44,477 nt of DNA, from assembly GCA_017644005.1 (NCBI GenBank), contig JAEPMJ010000007.1:1-44477 (forward strand), in the 5' to 3' direction. This stretch comes from Rhizobiaceae bacterium (GTDB lineage Bacteria > Pseudomonadota > Alphaproteobacteria > Rhizobiales > Rhizobiaceae). The notes below the pieces were generated by a model, which did no database searches, had not been told where the DNA came from, and worked only from the letters and a program-made list of their open reading frames with translations. Below are positions 1 through 8,537 of the stretch, piece by piece (the stretch's first letter is position 1; every line of letters begins with the position of its first letter). Both the position numbers and the translations under genes were made by a program.

Positions 1-1
1 G

Positions 2-136
2 CCCAACGACACCCGCATCACCCTGGCAAGACAGGACACACCCGTCACCTTCCCCGCAAAGATCGACACAGCCGAAGGACCCGTCACCGTCTTCGATCCG
101 GGGTTCCAGCTGATGTGGGAAATGCAAGGCGCCTAG
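2..136 (+). CDS. C-terminal fragment of an unrecognised protein
   Basis: An open frame enters from the left edge and ends at TAG 134-136, giving the last 44 residues of a protein (the C-terminus reads [10 protein letters not shown]). Codon use looks coding and no other frame competes. I do not recognise the family. It converges on the peptide transporter operon, whose last gene ends at 179, so it need not be functionally linked. Most of the gene lies outside the window. Confidence 0.55.
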   Translation, partial: PNDTRITLARQDTPVTFPAKIDTAEGPVTVFDPGFQLMWEMQGA

Positions 137-151
137 CACCGACGTATCAGG

Positions 152-171
152 CGGGCGAACGGACGCGCCCG
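152..171. terminator. Weak hairpin between converging genes
   Basis: CGGGCG at 152-157 pairs perfectly with CGCCCG at 166-171 around an 8-nt loop. It lies between the stop of the partial plus-strand gene (136) and the stop of the minus-strand ATPase gene (179). There is no clear T-tract on either side, so intrinsic termination is only a possibility. Confidence 0.3.
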
Positions 172-178
172 TTACACT

Positions 179-1006
179 TTATGCCGCCCGGCGCTCCAGC
201 CGCTTCCTGATGCTCTCCACGTCGGCGCGCGGTGTCGCGGCAAACAGCGTGCGTGTATATTCGTGCTGCGGATCGGAAAACACCTTGTCGCGCGTGCCGT
301 ATTCCACTGCTTCGCCGAAATACATCACCATCACATCATCGGCGATGTAACGTACGACCGACAGGTCGTGGCTGATGAACACATAGGTGAGCCCGAACTC
401 GTCCTGCAGGTCGGCCAGGAGGTTCAGCACCTGCGCCTGCACCGAAAGATCGAGCGCCGATACCGGCTCGTCGAGCACCAGTAGACGCGGGTTGAGCATC
501 AGTGCGCGGGCGATCGCGATGCGCTGGCGCTGACCGCCCGAGAACATGTGCGGGTAGCGGTTGAAGTGTTCCGGCTGCAGGCCGACCTTGGTCAACATGG
601 CCATGGCGCGGTCGCGGCGTTCGGACGCCGGCACATCCGAATTTATCACCAGCGGGTCCATCAGCACATCGCCGATCTTCTGGCGCGGATTGAGCGAACC
701 ATAGGGGTTCTGGAACACGATCTGCACCTTGCGGCGCATCTCGGCGGAAAGCCGGTTGGCGGTAATGTCTACCTTCTCGCCGTCAATGAAGAGCTCGCCG
801 GCGGTCGGTGCATCGATCATCGTGATGATGCGCGCCAACGTGGATTTCCCGCAGCCGGATTCGCCGACAATCGCGAGCGTCTTGCCTTTTTCGACTTTCA
901 GGCTGACATCCTTGACCGCATGGATGGTACGCCCCTGCCCGAAAAGCCCGCCGCTTAGGTGGTAGTCGCGCACGATGCCTCTGGTTTCGAGAACGGTCTC
1001 GCTCAT
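179..1006 (-). CDS. Peptide ABC transporter ATP-binding protein (DppF/OppF-type)
   Basis: Cytoplasmic ATPase subunit of a dipeptide/oligopeptide/nickel-type importer, 275 aa. Visible motifs are Walker A (GESGCGKST, about residue 50), signature [14 protein letters not shown] (about 155) and Walker B with catalytic Glu ([12 protein letters not shown]), followed by the H-loop (FISHD). The C-terminal oligopeptide-transporter extension ([10 protein letters not shown]) is typical of DppF/OppF. The start overlaps the stop of the preceding ATPase gene by 4 nt (ATGA), so translation is probably coupled. It is the last gene of the five-gene minus-strand operon. The substrate cannot be read from the ATPase. 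Family call is secure; the exact peptide class is not. Confidence 0.93.
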   Translation of the reverse strand: MSETVLETRGIVRDYHLSGGLFGQGRTIHAVKDVSLKVEKGKTLAIVGESGCGKSTLARIITMIDAPTAGELFIDGEKVDITANRLSAEMRRKVQIVFQNPYGSLNPRQKIGDVLMDPLVINSDVPASERRDRAMAMLTKVGLQPEHFNRYPHMFSGGQRQRIAIARALMLNPRLLVLDEPVSALDLSVQAQVLNLLADLQDEFGLTYVFISHDLSVVRYIADDVMVMYFGEAVEYGTRDKVFSDPQHEYTRTLFAATPRADVESIRKRLERRAA

Positions 1007-1857
1007 GCCCGGCCTCCCTTGTAGGGCGTATCCTCAAAGGCAAAGTCCGACACCGTCGGCAGCCTGTCACCGGTCGCATTTTCCGGAAGGGCGGAAAGGA
1101 GCGCCTGCGTATAGGGATGTTCAGGCGTCTCGAACAGTGCCAGCACACCGGCCTCCTCCATCTTGCGTCCCTTGTACTGCACAATCACGCGGTCGGCCGT
1201 TTCGGCCACCACGCCCATATTGTGGGTGATCATGATCATGCCCATGCCCTGCTCTGCCTGCAGTTTCATCAGCAGGTCGAGTATCTGCTTCTGAATCGTC
1301 ACATCGAGCGCGGTCGTCGGCTCGTCGGCGATCAGCAATTTCGGGTTGCAGGCAATCGCGATGGCGATCATCACGCGCTGGCACTGGCCGCCCGACATCT
1401 GATGCGGGAAATGGCCGAGCCGGTCTTCCGGGTCGGGAATGCCGACGGCGGCGAACAGTTCGATCGCCCGCTTTCGGCGCGCCTTGCGGTCGAGCCCCAT
1501 ATGCTGCTTCAGTGCTTCCTCGATCTGGAAACCGACGGTGAAACACGGGTTCAGGCTGGCAATCGGCTCCTGGAAGATCATCGCGATGTCCTTGCCCACG
1601 ATGCGCCGCCTTTCCGCCGCCGACAGGTTGAGAATGTCGCGCCCCTCAAATGCCATGCGGTCGGCCTTCACCGTTGCCGTCCAGGGCAGCAATCCCATCA
1701 CGGCGAGCATCGAAACGGACTTGCCGGAACCGGATTCGCCAACGATGGCCAGAACCTCACCGGCATCGACCGAGAGCGAAATGCCGTCGACCGCCCGCAA
1801 GGACCCCGCCGCGGTATCGAAGGTGACGACCAGATTCTCGATTTCAAGCAATGGCAT
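1003..1857 (-). CDS. Peptide ABC transporter ATP-binding protein (DppD/OppD-type)
   Basis: Second ATPase subunit, 284 aa, pairing with the DppF-type protein to power the permeases. Walker A is [11 protein letters not shown] (about residue 37), the signature is [12 protein letters not shown], Walker B is [12 protein letters not shown], and the H-loop His follows in MITHNMG. The DppD-type C-terminal segment ([11 protein letters not shown]) is present. An in-frame extension up to 2016 exists, but it would run into the permease gene; the ATG at 1857 (MPLLEIENL) is the natural start, 2 nt after the permease stop. It overlaps the next gene by 4 nt. An odd substitution is the Cys inside the signature (SGGQC rather than SGGQR/M). 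Confidence 0.93.
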   Translation of the reverse strand: MPLLEIENLVVTFDTAAGSLRAVDGISLSVDAGEVLAIVGESGSGKSVSMLAVMGLLPWTATVKADRMAFEGRDILNLSAAERRRIVGKDIAMIFQEPIASLNPCFTVGFQIEEALKQHMGLDRKARRKRAIELFAAVGIPDPEDRLGHFPHQMSGGQCQRVMIAIAIACNPKLLIADEPTTALDVTIQKQILDLLMKLQAEQGMGMIMITHNMGVVAETADRVIVQYKGRKMEEAGVLALFETPEHPYTQALLSALPENATGDRLPTVSDFAFEDTPYKGGRA

Positions 1858-1859
1858 TG

Positions 1860-2768
1860 TCACGACCTCTTCAGCTTGGGGTCGAGCGCGTCGCGCAGGC
1901 CGTCGCCCATCAGGTTGATCGCCAGCACGGTGATCAGGATCGCCAGGCCGGGAAATGTCACCACCCACCAGGCGCGCAGGATGAACTCGCGCGCCTCGGC
2001 CAGCATCGTTCCCCATTCCGGCGTTGGCGGCTGGGCGCCCATGCCCAGGAACCCGAGTGCCGCCGCATCCAGGATTGCGGTCGAAAACGAGAGCGCGGCC
2101 TGCACGATCAGCGGCGCAGTACAGTTGGGCAGGATAGTCCGGAACATCAGGCGCAGATTGCCGGCCCCTGCAACGCGCGCGGCAGTCACGTAATCGCGGT
2201 TTTTCTCCGCCATTACGGCAGCACGCGTCAGGCGCACATAATGCGGCTGTTGCACCAGCGCGATCGCGATCATCGCATTGGTCAGGCCAGGCCCGAGCAC
2301 AGCGACCAGAACCAGCGCCAGAAGCAGCGAGGGGAACGCCAGGATGATATCCATCACCCGGGTGATCGCGGTGTCGGCCCAGCCGCGGAAATAGCCGGCT
2401 ACGGTACCGATCAGAATGCCGCTGGTCAGCGCAAGAAGTGTCACCACGACCCCGATGAACAGCGAATAGCGGGCCCCGAACAGAAGCCGCGAAAGCATGT
2501 CGCGTCCCACCGCATCGGTGCCGAGCAGATAGGCCGCGCGGCCGCCCTCCTGCCAGTAGGGCGGGACCAGGATCGCGTCGCGATACTGCGCGTTGGCCGC
2601 ATGCGGCGCGATCAGCGGCGCAGCGAGAGCCAGAATGACAAGCAGGACAAAGACCGCGAGGCCGATCACGGCGCCGCGGTTCTCGGAGAAATAGTACCAG
2701 AACTCGGCAAGCCGCGCTCTGCGCGACGGATCCTGCATTTTGGCGTGAGTGGCGGAGGTATCTGTCAT
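1860..2768 (-). CDS. Peptide ABC transporter permease (DppC-type)
   Basis: Inner-membrane permease, 302 aa, of the DppC/OppC family. It has an N-terminal cytoplasmic stretch, one TM helix (about residues 33-55, ending in [12 protein letters not shown]), a periplasmic segment with the family motif [16 protein letters not shown], then a BPD_transp_1 domain with several TM helices. The EAA-loop-like segment [20 protein letters not shown] contacts the ATPases. The start has a strong Shine-Dalgarno (GAGGAGG, 5 nt spacing) and lies 10 nt after the DppB-type stop; the next gene begins 2 nt after its own stop. It forms a heterodimer with the DppB-type protein. Confidence 0.93.
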   Translation of the reverse strand: MTDTSATHAKMQDPSRRARLAEFWYYFSENRGAVIGLAVFVLLVILALAAPLIAPHAANAQYRDAILVPPYWQEGGRAAYLLGTDAVGRDMLSRLLFGARYSLFIGVVVTLLALTSGILIGTVAGYFRGWADTAITRVMDIILAFPSLLLALVLVAVLGPGLTNAMIAIALVQQPHYVRLTRAAVMAEKNRDYVTAARVAGAGNLRLMFRTILPNCTAPLIVQAALSFSTAILDAAALGFLGMGAQPPTPEWGTMLAEAREFILRAWWVVTFPGLAILITVLAINLMGDGLRDALDPKLKRS

Positions 2769-2778
2769 CTCAGCCTCC

Positions 2779-3783
2779 TCAATGCCGGATTCGGGGATTG
2801 ATCAGCCCGTAGAGCAGATCGACGAGTAGGTTCACCAGCATGATGATGCCGGCAATGATGAGCAGCCCGCTCTGGATGACGGGGTAGTCGCGCTTGAACA
2901 CCGAGTCGACCATCCATTTGCCGATACCGGGCCACGAAAAGATTGTCTCCGTCAGGATCGCGCCGGCCAGAAGTACGCCGACCTGAAGGCCGATGGTGGT
3001 GACCACCGGTATAAGCGCATTTCTGAGCGCGTGGATGCCGACCACGCGGAAAGGCGGCAGGCCCTTTGCGCGCGCCGTGCGCACGTAGTCTTCGCCCAGC
3101 ACCTCCAGCATCGCCGAGCGCGTCTGCCGCGCAATCACCGCCAGCGGAATAGTGCCAAGGACGATGGTTGGCAGGATGAGGTGCGAGACGGCTGACTTGA
3201 AGGCACCGGCCTGGCCGGACAGCAGCGAGTCGATGAGCATGAAGCCTGTCACCGATGGAAAGTAGTATAGCAGCGAAATCCGGCCCGATACGGGCGTCCA
3301 GCCCAGCGTTCCCGAAACCAGGATGATGAGAAGCAGGCCCCACCAGAAGATCGGCATGGAATAGCCGACCAGCGCCGTGCTCATGATTGCCTGGTCGAAG
3401 AACGAACCGCGTTTGATCGCGGCAAACACGCCCGCCGGCACGCCAATAAAGACAGCAAGCAGGATGGCGCACAGCGACAGTTCCAGCGTTGCCGGAAACA
3501 GCGTCAGGAAATCGTCGAGCACCGGCCGTTTGGTGACGATCGAACTGCCGAAATCACCGCTCAGCACATCTGTCAGATAATCGAAATATTGCACCGGCAG
3601 CGGCCGGTCATAGCCCAGCTCATGGCTGATCTTCTCGTACCGCTCGGGCGCCATTACGCGCTCGCCGGACATCAGCATCACGGGGTCGCCGGGCAGCACG
3701 CGAATGAACGCGAAGGCGATAATGGACACACCGATGAAGGTCGGTATCAGGACGGCCAGCCGTCCAAGGACAAATCGAAGCAT
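2779..3783 (-). CDS. Peptide ABC transporter permease (DppB-type)
   Basis: Inner-membrane permease, 334 aa, DppB/OppB family. TM1 lies at about residues 9-29 (IPTFIGVSIIAFAFIRVLPGDP, with the conserved LPGDP end). The family segment YFDYLTDVLSGDFGSSI follows, then a BPD_transp_1 domain whose EAA loop (YVRTARAKGLPPFRVV) is clear. The C-terminus LLYGLINPRIRH is typical. The start ATG at 3781-3783 is preceded by GGAG about 11 nt upstream. A 171-nt gap with a strong GC hairpin separates it from the binding-protein gene, a common arrangement in which the binding protein is made in excess. Confidence 0.93.
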   Translation of the reverse strand: MLRFVLGRLAVLIPTFIGVSIIAFAFIRVLPGDPVMLMSGERVMAPERYEKISHELGYDRPLPVQYFDYLTDVLSGDFGSSIVTKRPVLDDFLTLFPATLELSLCAILLAVFIGVPAGVFAAIKRGSFFDQAIMSTALVGYSMPIFWWGLLLIILVSGTLGWTPVSGRISLLYYFPSVTGFMLIDSLLSGQAGAFKSAVSHLILPTIVLGTIPLAVIARQTRSAMLEVLGEDYVRTARAKGLPPFRVVGIHALRNALIPVVTTIGLQVGVLLAGAILTETIFSWPGIGKWMVDSVFKRDYPVIQSGLLIIAGIIMLVNLLVDLLYGLINPRIRH

Positions 3784-3901
3784 CTCGGTTCGATCTCCGG
3801 CATCTGCAGGCGCTGTGTAGACAACGGGTCACCCTGGTGACCGCCATCTGCACGGCTATGCGTCCCGTCCACACAAACCCGTATTGCCGGATAATGCAAA
3901 C

Positions 3902-3929
3902 GAGACGCGCCGGTTGCCCGGCGCGCCTC
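3902..3929 (-). terminator. GC-rich stem-loop after the binding-protein gene (attenuator or mRNA-stabilising hairpin)
   Basis: CGCGCCGG at 3906-3913 pairs perfectly with CCGGCGCG at 3918-3925 around a TTGC loop; three more pairs extend it across one mismatch. On the minus strand it lies 26 nt after the binding-protein stop and 119 nt before the permease start. No T-tract follows, so partial termination or 3' stabilisation of the binding-protein mRNA is likelier than a full stop. Confidence 0.6.
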
Positions 3930-3954
3930 CAGAAATTGTTTTCAGGTCAAGCGG

Positions 3955-5550
3955 CTACTCGGCGATATCGACGCCGGAGAAGCTGTGAATGCCGAGCGGG
4001 TCCATGACGTAACCCTCGACTTCCTTGCGCATCGGCATCACGACCAGCGAATGGTCGAGCGTGACCCATGGCGCCTCGCGCTTGAACACCACCTGCGCCT
4101 CTTCGTAGAGCCTGGTGCGTTCGTCGCGGTCGGATGTGCGCTTGGCCTTGTTGACGAGGGCGTCGAACTCCTCGTTGCACCACTGCGCACGGTTGTTGCC
4201 GCCGACAGCGTCGCAGCCGAGCAGGGTGTGGAGGAAGTTGTCCGGATCGCCGTTGTCGCCGGTCCAGCCAAGCAGCACGGCGCCGTCGCGGTCAACGTCC
4301 TTCGAGCGGCTCAGATATTCGGCCCATTCGTAGGTCACGACCTCGACATTGACACCCACAGCCGCGAAGTCCGACTGGATAAGCTCGGCGGCGCGGCGCG
4401 CATTGAGCATGTAGGGGCGCGCCACCGGCATCGCCCAGACCTTCATCGAAAGGCCCGTAGCGCCGGCTTCCTCGAGCATCTTCTTGGCGGCTTCCGGATC
4501 GTAGGAGTCGTCCTCGATCGCGTCGTTGTAGCTCCACATCGTCGGCGGGATCGGATTCTTGGCCGGCTTGGCCTGCCCCTGGAACACCGAATCGATGATC
4601 GCTTCCTTGTTGATCGCCTTGCTCAGCGCCTTGCGCACCTGGGCGTTGTCGAAGGGAGCCATCTGCGTGTTGAAGGCGAGGTAGGCTATGTTCAGGCCTT
4701 CCTGCTCCATCACCTTCAGGTCCGGGTTTTCCTTCATGCCGGCCACGTCGGCGGCATTGGGATAAGGCATGATGTGGCATTCGCCGGCAGCGAGCTTTTG
4801 AGCGCGTACCGCGGCATCGGTGGTGATGGCGAAAACCAGGTCGTCGATCTTTTCGCGGCCTTTCCAGTATTCGTCATGCGCGCGATAGCGGATCACCGCG
4901 TCGGTCTGATAGGCCACGAATTCGAAAGGACCGGTGCCCAGCGGCTGCTGGTTCATCATCTGCATCTGGCCGTCGGCTTCGAGCTTGTCGGCATATTCCT
5001 TGGAGACGATCGAAGCGAAGTCCATTCCGAGATTGGCCAGGAACGGTGCTTCCTGCTGCTTGAGCGTGATCTTGACCGTCATGTCGTCGACCTTTTCGAT
5101 CGACGAGATCAGGTCCGGGAAGCCCATGCCGTTGAAATATTCCCAGGCGCCGCCGGCAACGTAGTTGTGCCACGGATTGTCGTCCTTGAGCTGGCGTTCG
5201 AACGAGAAGACAACATCGTCGGCGTTCAGGGTACGAGAAGGCGTGAAGAAGTCGGTTGTCTGGAAAGCGACGTCCGGGCGCAGGTGGAAGGTATATTCGA
5301 GGCCGTCATCGGAGACGTCCCAGCTTTCGGCCAGCGCCGGCTCGATCTCGGTCGTGCCTTTTTTGAACTCGACCAGGCGGTTGTAGACGGTGCGCGGAGA
5401 CGCATCGAAGGTGGTGCCGGCGGTATAGAGGCCGGGGTCAAATCCCTCCGGGCTGCCTTCCGAGCAATAAACGAGCGTCTTTGCGCTCGCGGCGCCGCTG
5501 AGCATCGTCGCGGCCAACAGTGTAGCCGCAAACGTGTATTTGTTTCGCAT
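3955..5550 (-). CDS. Peptide ABC transporter substrate-binding protein (DppA-type, SBP_bac_5)
   Basis: Periplasmic solute-binding protein of family 5, 531 aa, delivering dipeptides or related ligands to the DppBC-type permeases. A signal peptide is clear (MRNKYTFAATLLAATMLSGAASA, cleavage after ASA). The mature part starts KTLVYCSEGSPEGFDPGLYT, which resembles E. coli DppA closely, including the FDP motif, NRLVEFK and the late segment GWTGDNGDPDNF. The two conserved Cys (LLGCDAVG, AQWCNEEF) also match the DppA subgroup. The chosen ATG (5548-5550) has a strong AGGGAG Shine-Dalgarno; the longer in-frame start lacks one. It is the first gene of the operon. A DppA-like dipeptide (possibly also heme-precursor) ligand is inferred from similarity by eye. 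Confidence 0.93.
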   Translation of the reverse strand: MRNKYTFAATLLAATMLSGAASAKTLVYCSEGSPEGFDPGLYTAGTTFDASPRTVYNRLVEFKKGTTEIEPALAESWDVSDDGLEYTFHLRPDVAFQTTDFFTPSRTLNADDVVFSFERQLKDDNPWHNYVAGGAWEYFNGMGFPDLISSIEKVDDMTVKITLKQQEAPFLANLGMDFASIVSKEYADKLEADGQMQMMNQQPLGTGPFEFVAYQTDAVIRYRAHDEYWKGREKIDDLVFAITTDAAVRAQKLAAGECHIMPYPNAADVAGMKENPDLKVMEQEGLNIAYLAFNTQMAPFDNAQVRKALSKAINKEAIIDSVFQGQAKPAKNPIPPTMWSYNDAIEDDSYDPEAAKKMLEEAGATGLSMKVWAMPVARPYMLNARRAAELIQSDFAAVGVNVEVVTYEWAEYLSRSKDVDRDGAVLLGWTGDNGDPDNFLHTLLGCDAVGGNNRAQWCNEEFDALVNKAKRTSDRDERTRLYEEAQVVFKREAPWVTLDHSLVVMPMRKEVEGYVMDPLGIHSFSGVDIAE

Positions 5551-5973
5551 GGAAATCTCCCTGTAATCAGAGCCGTTTCTCTCTCCCGGCTCTTGCGGCG
5601 GCCATATAAACAAGCTTCCCACAAAGGGGGAACACCCTTGTCCGTTTCAGCTCAACAAATGCAACTTTCGTTCGTTTACGAGGGCGTTTTCACAACAATT
5701 CACCACCAGTGAGAAGCACTGGCCGCCTGAAAGCGATTCTCAGGCGCTTTATTGGCGCCTGGAAAGCAAAACTGCCGCAAGGTAAAGATCAGGGAATCGG
5801 CTGCATTTTCGATACCTTGTCGAGCCGAAACAAGAGGCCGGCGGCATCGTACGCATTATTCAGCGCCCGGGAAAACGGCGAAACGGCAAGCGTTTCGTCA
5901 ACACGGAACGAGACCGCGACACGGATATGGTTCACCGGATGATTGAGTAAGCGAAGCTGGCTGTGGAGTTATG
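5551..5973. other. Intergenic region and leader upstream of the peptide transporter operon
   Basis: No convincing gene is present; a 77-codon plus-strand frame (5709-5942) lacks a ribosome-binding site and resembles nothing known. The minus-strand transporter leader can form a hairpin, AGAGCCG at 5569-5575 with CGGCTCT at 5587-5593, just upstream of the Shine-Dalgarno, which could modulate translation. The promoter must lie in this stretch, but I see no unambiguous -35/-10 pair. Confidence 0.5.
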
Positions 5974-6047
5974 GTGGGCCCGGCAGGACTCGAACCTGCA
6001 ACCAAGCGGTTATGAGCCGCTGGCTCTAACCATTGAGCTACAGGCCC
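5974..6047 (-). tRNA. tRNA with CAU anticodon, probably tRNA-Ile2 (lysidine type)
   Basis: A complete cloverleaf of 74 nt including encoded CCA (5974-5976). The acceptor stem is GGGCCTG/CGGGCCC with one U-G pair, followed by T8-A9 and the D-arm. The anticodon stem AGCGG/CCGCT encloses CTCATAA (anticodon CAU), and the T-arm has GGTTCGAGTCC. CAU occurs in initiator Met, elongator Met and Ile2. The initiator-type three G-C pairs in the anticodon stem are absent. The C4-G69 and C5-G68 pairs and the variable loop resemble E. coli tRNA-Ile2, a TilS substrate, more than elongator tRNA-Met, so I favour Ile2 reading AUA. The amino-acid identity is inferred; the tRNA itself is certain. Confidence 0.9.
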
Positions 6048-6186
6048 CACGGCCCGCATCGATAGTGATTTTTGTCGCGCCGCACAAGCCATGCCCCACT
6101 GCGCACACAATCCGTGTCTACGCGGCTGGTGATGCGCGCCGCCCATGCGCCATGCGACCGGACGATTGCCCTATCAGGAGAAGATC

Positions 6187-6903
6187 ATGAAACGCCTATT
6201 GACCGCCACCGCCCTTGTTGCGGCCCTGCATGTTCCCCTGCCCGCTATGGCTCAACAGGCGCCGCAGCCGCCGCGCATCGTCGTTACGGGCGAGGGTGAG
6301 GCCACAGTCAGGCCCGACATGGCAATCGTCAGCCTTTCGGTCATGCGCGAGGCCGCAACCGCGCGCGAAGCGCTCGACGCAAACAACGAGGCAATGCGCG
6401 CCGTTATCGCATCGCTCAAGGATGTCGGCATTGACGACCGCGATCTGCAGACCTCCGGACTTTCGATCCAGCCGCGCTGGGATTACCAGCGCGACAATGA
6501 CGGCAACCAGAATGCGACACTTGCCGCGTATCAGGTCGTCAATTCGCTGACGGTGCGCGTGCGCGATCTCGGCAAGGTTGGCACCGTGATCGACAGCTCG
6601 GTGACGCTCGGCGTCAATCAGGGCGGTTCGATCAGTTTCACCAACGCCGACGCCGACGCCGTCATCGACCAGGCGCGCCGCGCCGCGGTCGAGGCTGCGA
6701 CGCGCAAGGCGCAGACTCTGGCCGATGCCGCCAATGTGGAAATCGGAGCCGTCTTCGAAATCACCGAACAGGCGAATCACCCGATGCCGGTCCCGCTCGG
6801 AGCGCGGGCAATGCGCATGGATGCTGCTGAGGCGGTGCCGGTGGAAGCGGGCGAAAATGCCTACAGCGTCACCGTCACGATGACCTTCCTGCTCGAGCGG
6901 TAG
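6187..6903 (+). CDS. SIMPL-domain (DUF541) periplasmic protein
   Basis: A 238-aa exported protein with signal peptide MKRLLTATALVAALHVPLPAMAQQ (cleavage after AMA). The mature part is a SIMPL/DUF541 domain: the first strand PRIVVTGEGEATVRPDMAIVSL is diagnostic, followed by a central KDVGIDDRDLQTSGLSIQPRW segment and a C-terminal YSVTVTMTFLLER strand. Members such as E. coli YggE are periplasmic or outer-membrane proteins linked to oxidative-stress tolerance; the biochemical role is unknown. The ATG at 6187 has an AGGAG site 6 nt upstream; an upstream in-frame ATG (6145) would add residues before the signal peptide. It is monocistronic and ends at a strong bidirectional terminator. Confidence 0.9.
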   Translation: MKRLLTATALVAALHVPLPAMAQQAPQPPRIVVTGEGEATVRPDMAIVSLSVMREAATAREALDANNEAMRAVIASLKDVGIDDRDLQTSGLSIQPRWDYQRDNDGNQNATLAAYQVVNSLTVRVRDLGKVGTVIDSSVTLGVNQGGSISFTNADADAVIDQARRAAVEAATRKAQTLADAANVEIGAVFEITEQANHPMPVPLGARAMRMDAAEAVPVEAGENAYSVTVTMTFLLER

Positions 6904-6921
6904 CCGCCGCGCAGACGTAAA

Positions 6922-6952
6922 AAAGGCCGGCAATCATGCCGGCCTTTCTTTT
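6922..6952. terminator. Bidirectional intrinsic terminator
   Basis: A perfect stem, AAAGGCCGGCA at 6922-6932 with TGCCGGCCTTT at 6937-6947, around a 4-nt loop, is followed by CTTTT on the plus strand and preceded by an A-run that gives U-residues on the minus strand. It serves both the SIMPL gene and the converging small secreted-protein gene. Confidence 0.88.
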
Positions 6953-6968
6953 CGCGCGGATGTCACGC

Positions 6969-7346
6969 CTAGCGCCAGCGAATCACCGGGCAGTTCGGCG
7001 CCTTGGCGAACGTCACCACCACACGCTGGCGGTACTTGCGGCCCGCCACGCGGATCACATGACGGTTTTCGCTGCGAACGCGTGCACGGTTGATGCCCAT
7101 GCGGTCAGCCTTGCGCAGTGCGCGGCGCGGGTTGCAGTCGCGCCTGTGGTAGCGGCGCAGATCGCGCTTGTAGCGGCGATTGTCGTGCCAGTGGCGGCGG
7201 TTGGAATCGCCATAGAAACCGAAGGTCGGTCCATGCGGCGTAATGCCGAAATAGAAGCTGTCGGCCTGCGCGGTGGCCGGTGCGGCTGAGAGCGCACCGA
7301 GGCCGATCAGGGCAGACAGAGCTGCGGTTCTGATTTTCTTGAACAT
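6969..7346 (-). CDS. Small basic secreted protein, function unknown
   Basis: A 125-aa protein with a clear signal peptide (MFKKIRTAALSALIGLGALSAAPATAQA). The mature part is very Arg/His/Tyr-rich in the middle (RYKRDLRRYHRRDC). It ends with a conserved-looking module starting CNPRRALRKADRMGINRARV and closing in NCPVIRW, so two Cys bracket the domain. I recall similar C-terminal modules in uncharacterised rhizobial secreted proteins, but no function is known to me. The ATG at 7344-7346 follows AAGGAG with good spacing; the longer frame to 7403 lacks a signal at its start. The gene ends at the shared terminator with the SIMPL gene. Confidence 0.8.
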   Translation of the reverse strand: MFKKIRTAALSALIGLGALSAAPATAQADSFYFGITPHGPTFGFYGDSNRRHWHDNRRYKRDLRRYHRRDCNPRRALRKADRMGINRARVRSENRHVIRVAGRKYRQRVVVTFAKAPNCPVIRWR

Positions 7347-7493
7347 GATTGGCTCCTTGGCTGGGACTGGGCTCGGGCCTCGGGCCCGGGCATATGGAGC
7401 CACAATGCGCCGCCGCCACTGAACTCAACCGGAACCGGCCGTTCATCCCGCGTTCATCTTCGGGATTCGCCGTTGCAGACCGGAAATACGCTG

Positions 7494-8087
7494 TCAGATC
7501 AGATATTTATGCCAATACTCCATCGGCTTTCCGGTTTCTTCGGTGGAGCCAATGTCTTTCCAGGCAAACTGTGTCGTCATGCCATCAATGCGTTCATAGC
7601 CGCGATTGCGCCAGAAATTGTCGAGTGGCTGGTATCCTTTCGGGCGGGCCGGATGATCCTCCGGCCGCACCACGGCGGAAAACACGGTTTTGCCGAATCC
7701 GGCCTGCCGCGCCGCCTGTTCCCGCTCTTCAAAAAACCGCACGCCGGCGCCCTGCCCGCGATAGCTGGCTTCCAGCACCGATTCGCCGAAATAGAACAGC
7801 CGCTCCACGTCCAGGCCACGCTCCCTGAACGGCGCGGCAAACTCTTCATGATGATCTGTGAGCGGCGACGCGGTTGCAGCACCGACCAGCCGCGCGCCCG
7901 CGAAAGCGCCGATCACGACCGCGCCGGGTGAGGCGAGAAAACGGTCGAGATAACCGCGCTCATAGTCGAGGTCGCCGTCGTAGAGATAGGGATAGTCGCG
8001 AAAGACCGTAATGCGCAGGCGCGCAAGATCGTCGAATATCGCGCCGTACCGCTCTCGCGGCACCGGCTCTGTTTTGATGCCGGCCAT
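7494..8087 (-). CDS. GNAT-family N-acetyltransferase
   Basis: A 197-aa protein with the GNAT fold: strands around VVIGAFAGARLVGAATASPL, a motif-A acetyl-CoA pyrophosphate-binding loop in SYRGQGAGVRFFEERE (Q/R-G-x-G/A, about residue 115), and a C-terminal strand (NRGYERIDGMTTQFAWKD). The N-terminus (LARLRITVFRDYPYLYDGD) fits the acyl-acceptor side of the fold. The substrate is unknown. Its ATG shares one base with the preceding TGA (TGATG), so it is translationally coupled to the SnoaL-like gene and probably co-transcribed with the YcgN gene. Confidence 0.85.
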   Translation of the reverse strand: MAGIKTEPVPRERYGAIFDDLARLRITVFRDYPYLYDGDLDYERGYLDRFLASPGAVVIGAFAGARLVGAATASPLTDHHEEFAAPFRERGLDVERLFYFGESVLEASYRGQGAGVRFFEEREQAARQAGFGKTVFSAVVRPEDHPARPKGYQPLDNFWRNRGYERIDGMTTQFAWKDIGSTEETGKPMEYWHKYLI

Positions 8088-8500
8088 CAGCCCCTTTCGA
8101 CCTGCGCAATCCAGTCGGTAAGATTGTAGTAGGTGGTAACGCGCGAGATCAGCCCGTCGTCGATTTCGAAGAAAATGCCCGCCGGCAGGCTGTAGCTCTG
8201 TCCGCTGGCCGTCGGCAGCCCCTCGGCGGTTTCCAGATAGGTGCCCCGCACGGTGAATTCGGCGGCAGCGCGCCGTCCGCTTTCATTCGCCATCACCACG
8301 ATATCTGACAATGCCTCGCGATAGTGACGGTTCATCGTCGCCATGAACCAGCGGAATTTGTCGCGGCCGATCTCCCGCCCACCCTGGTTGATGTCGTGGA
8401 CGATGTCCTCGTGCAGGCACGCCAGCATGCCGTCGACATCGCCGCTGTTGAATGCGTCGAGATATCGTCCGACCAGTGCCTCGGCTTCGATTCTGTTCAT
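8087..8500 (-). CDS. SnoaL/ketosteroid-isomerase-like (NTF2-fold) protein
   Basis: A 137-aa NTF2-like protein. The pattern LVGRYLDAFNSGDVDGMLACLHEDIVHDINQ, the later AAEFTVRGTY and the closing VTTYYNLTDWIAQV match SnoaL-like, ketosteroid isomerase-related proteins. These form a cone-shaped pocket for small hydrophobic ligands; actual chemistry varies and cannot be assigned. The chosen ATG (8498-8500) has AGGAG 10 nt upstream; the longer in-frame start (8593) would overlap the YcgN gene. It lies 37 nt downstream of the YcgN gene and overlaps the GNAT gene by one base, suggesting one transcript. Confidence 0.82.
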   Translation of the reverse strand: MNRIEAEALVGRYLDAFNSGDVDGMLACLHEDIVHDINQGGREIGRDKFRWFMATMNRHYREALSDIVVMANESGRRAAAEFTVRGTYLETAEGLPTASGQSYSLPAGIFFEIDDGLISRVTTYYNLTDWIAQVERG

Positions 8501-8537
8501 GCTCTGCAACTCCTGCCGCTGTTGATGCGCAATCCGC

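Noticed and set aside
3985..5712. A 575-codon plus-strand frame opposite the binding-protein gene
   Set aside because: Its amino-acid composition is that of antisense codons; the minus-strand DppA-type protein has a clear signal peptide and family motifs.
5709..5942. A 77-codon plus-strand frame upstream of the tRNA
   Set aside because: No ribosome-binding site, no recognisable sequence, and composition similar to intergenic DNA; left unannotated.
5974..6047. Reading the tRNA as initiator Met
   Set aside because: The anticodon stem lacks the three consecutive G-C pairs of initiator tRNA and the first acceptor pair G1-C72 is a normal pair, not the initiator mismatch.
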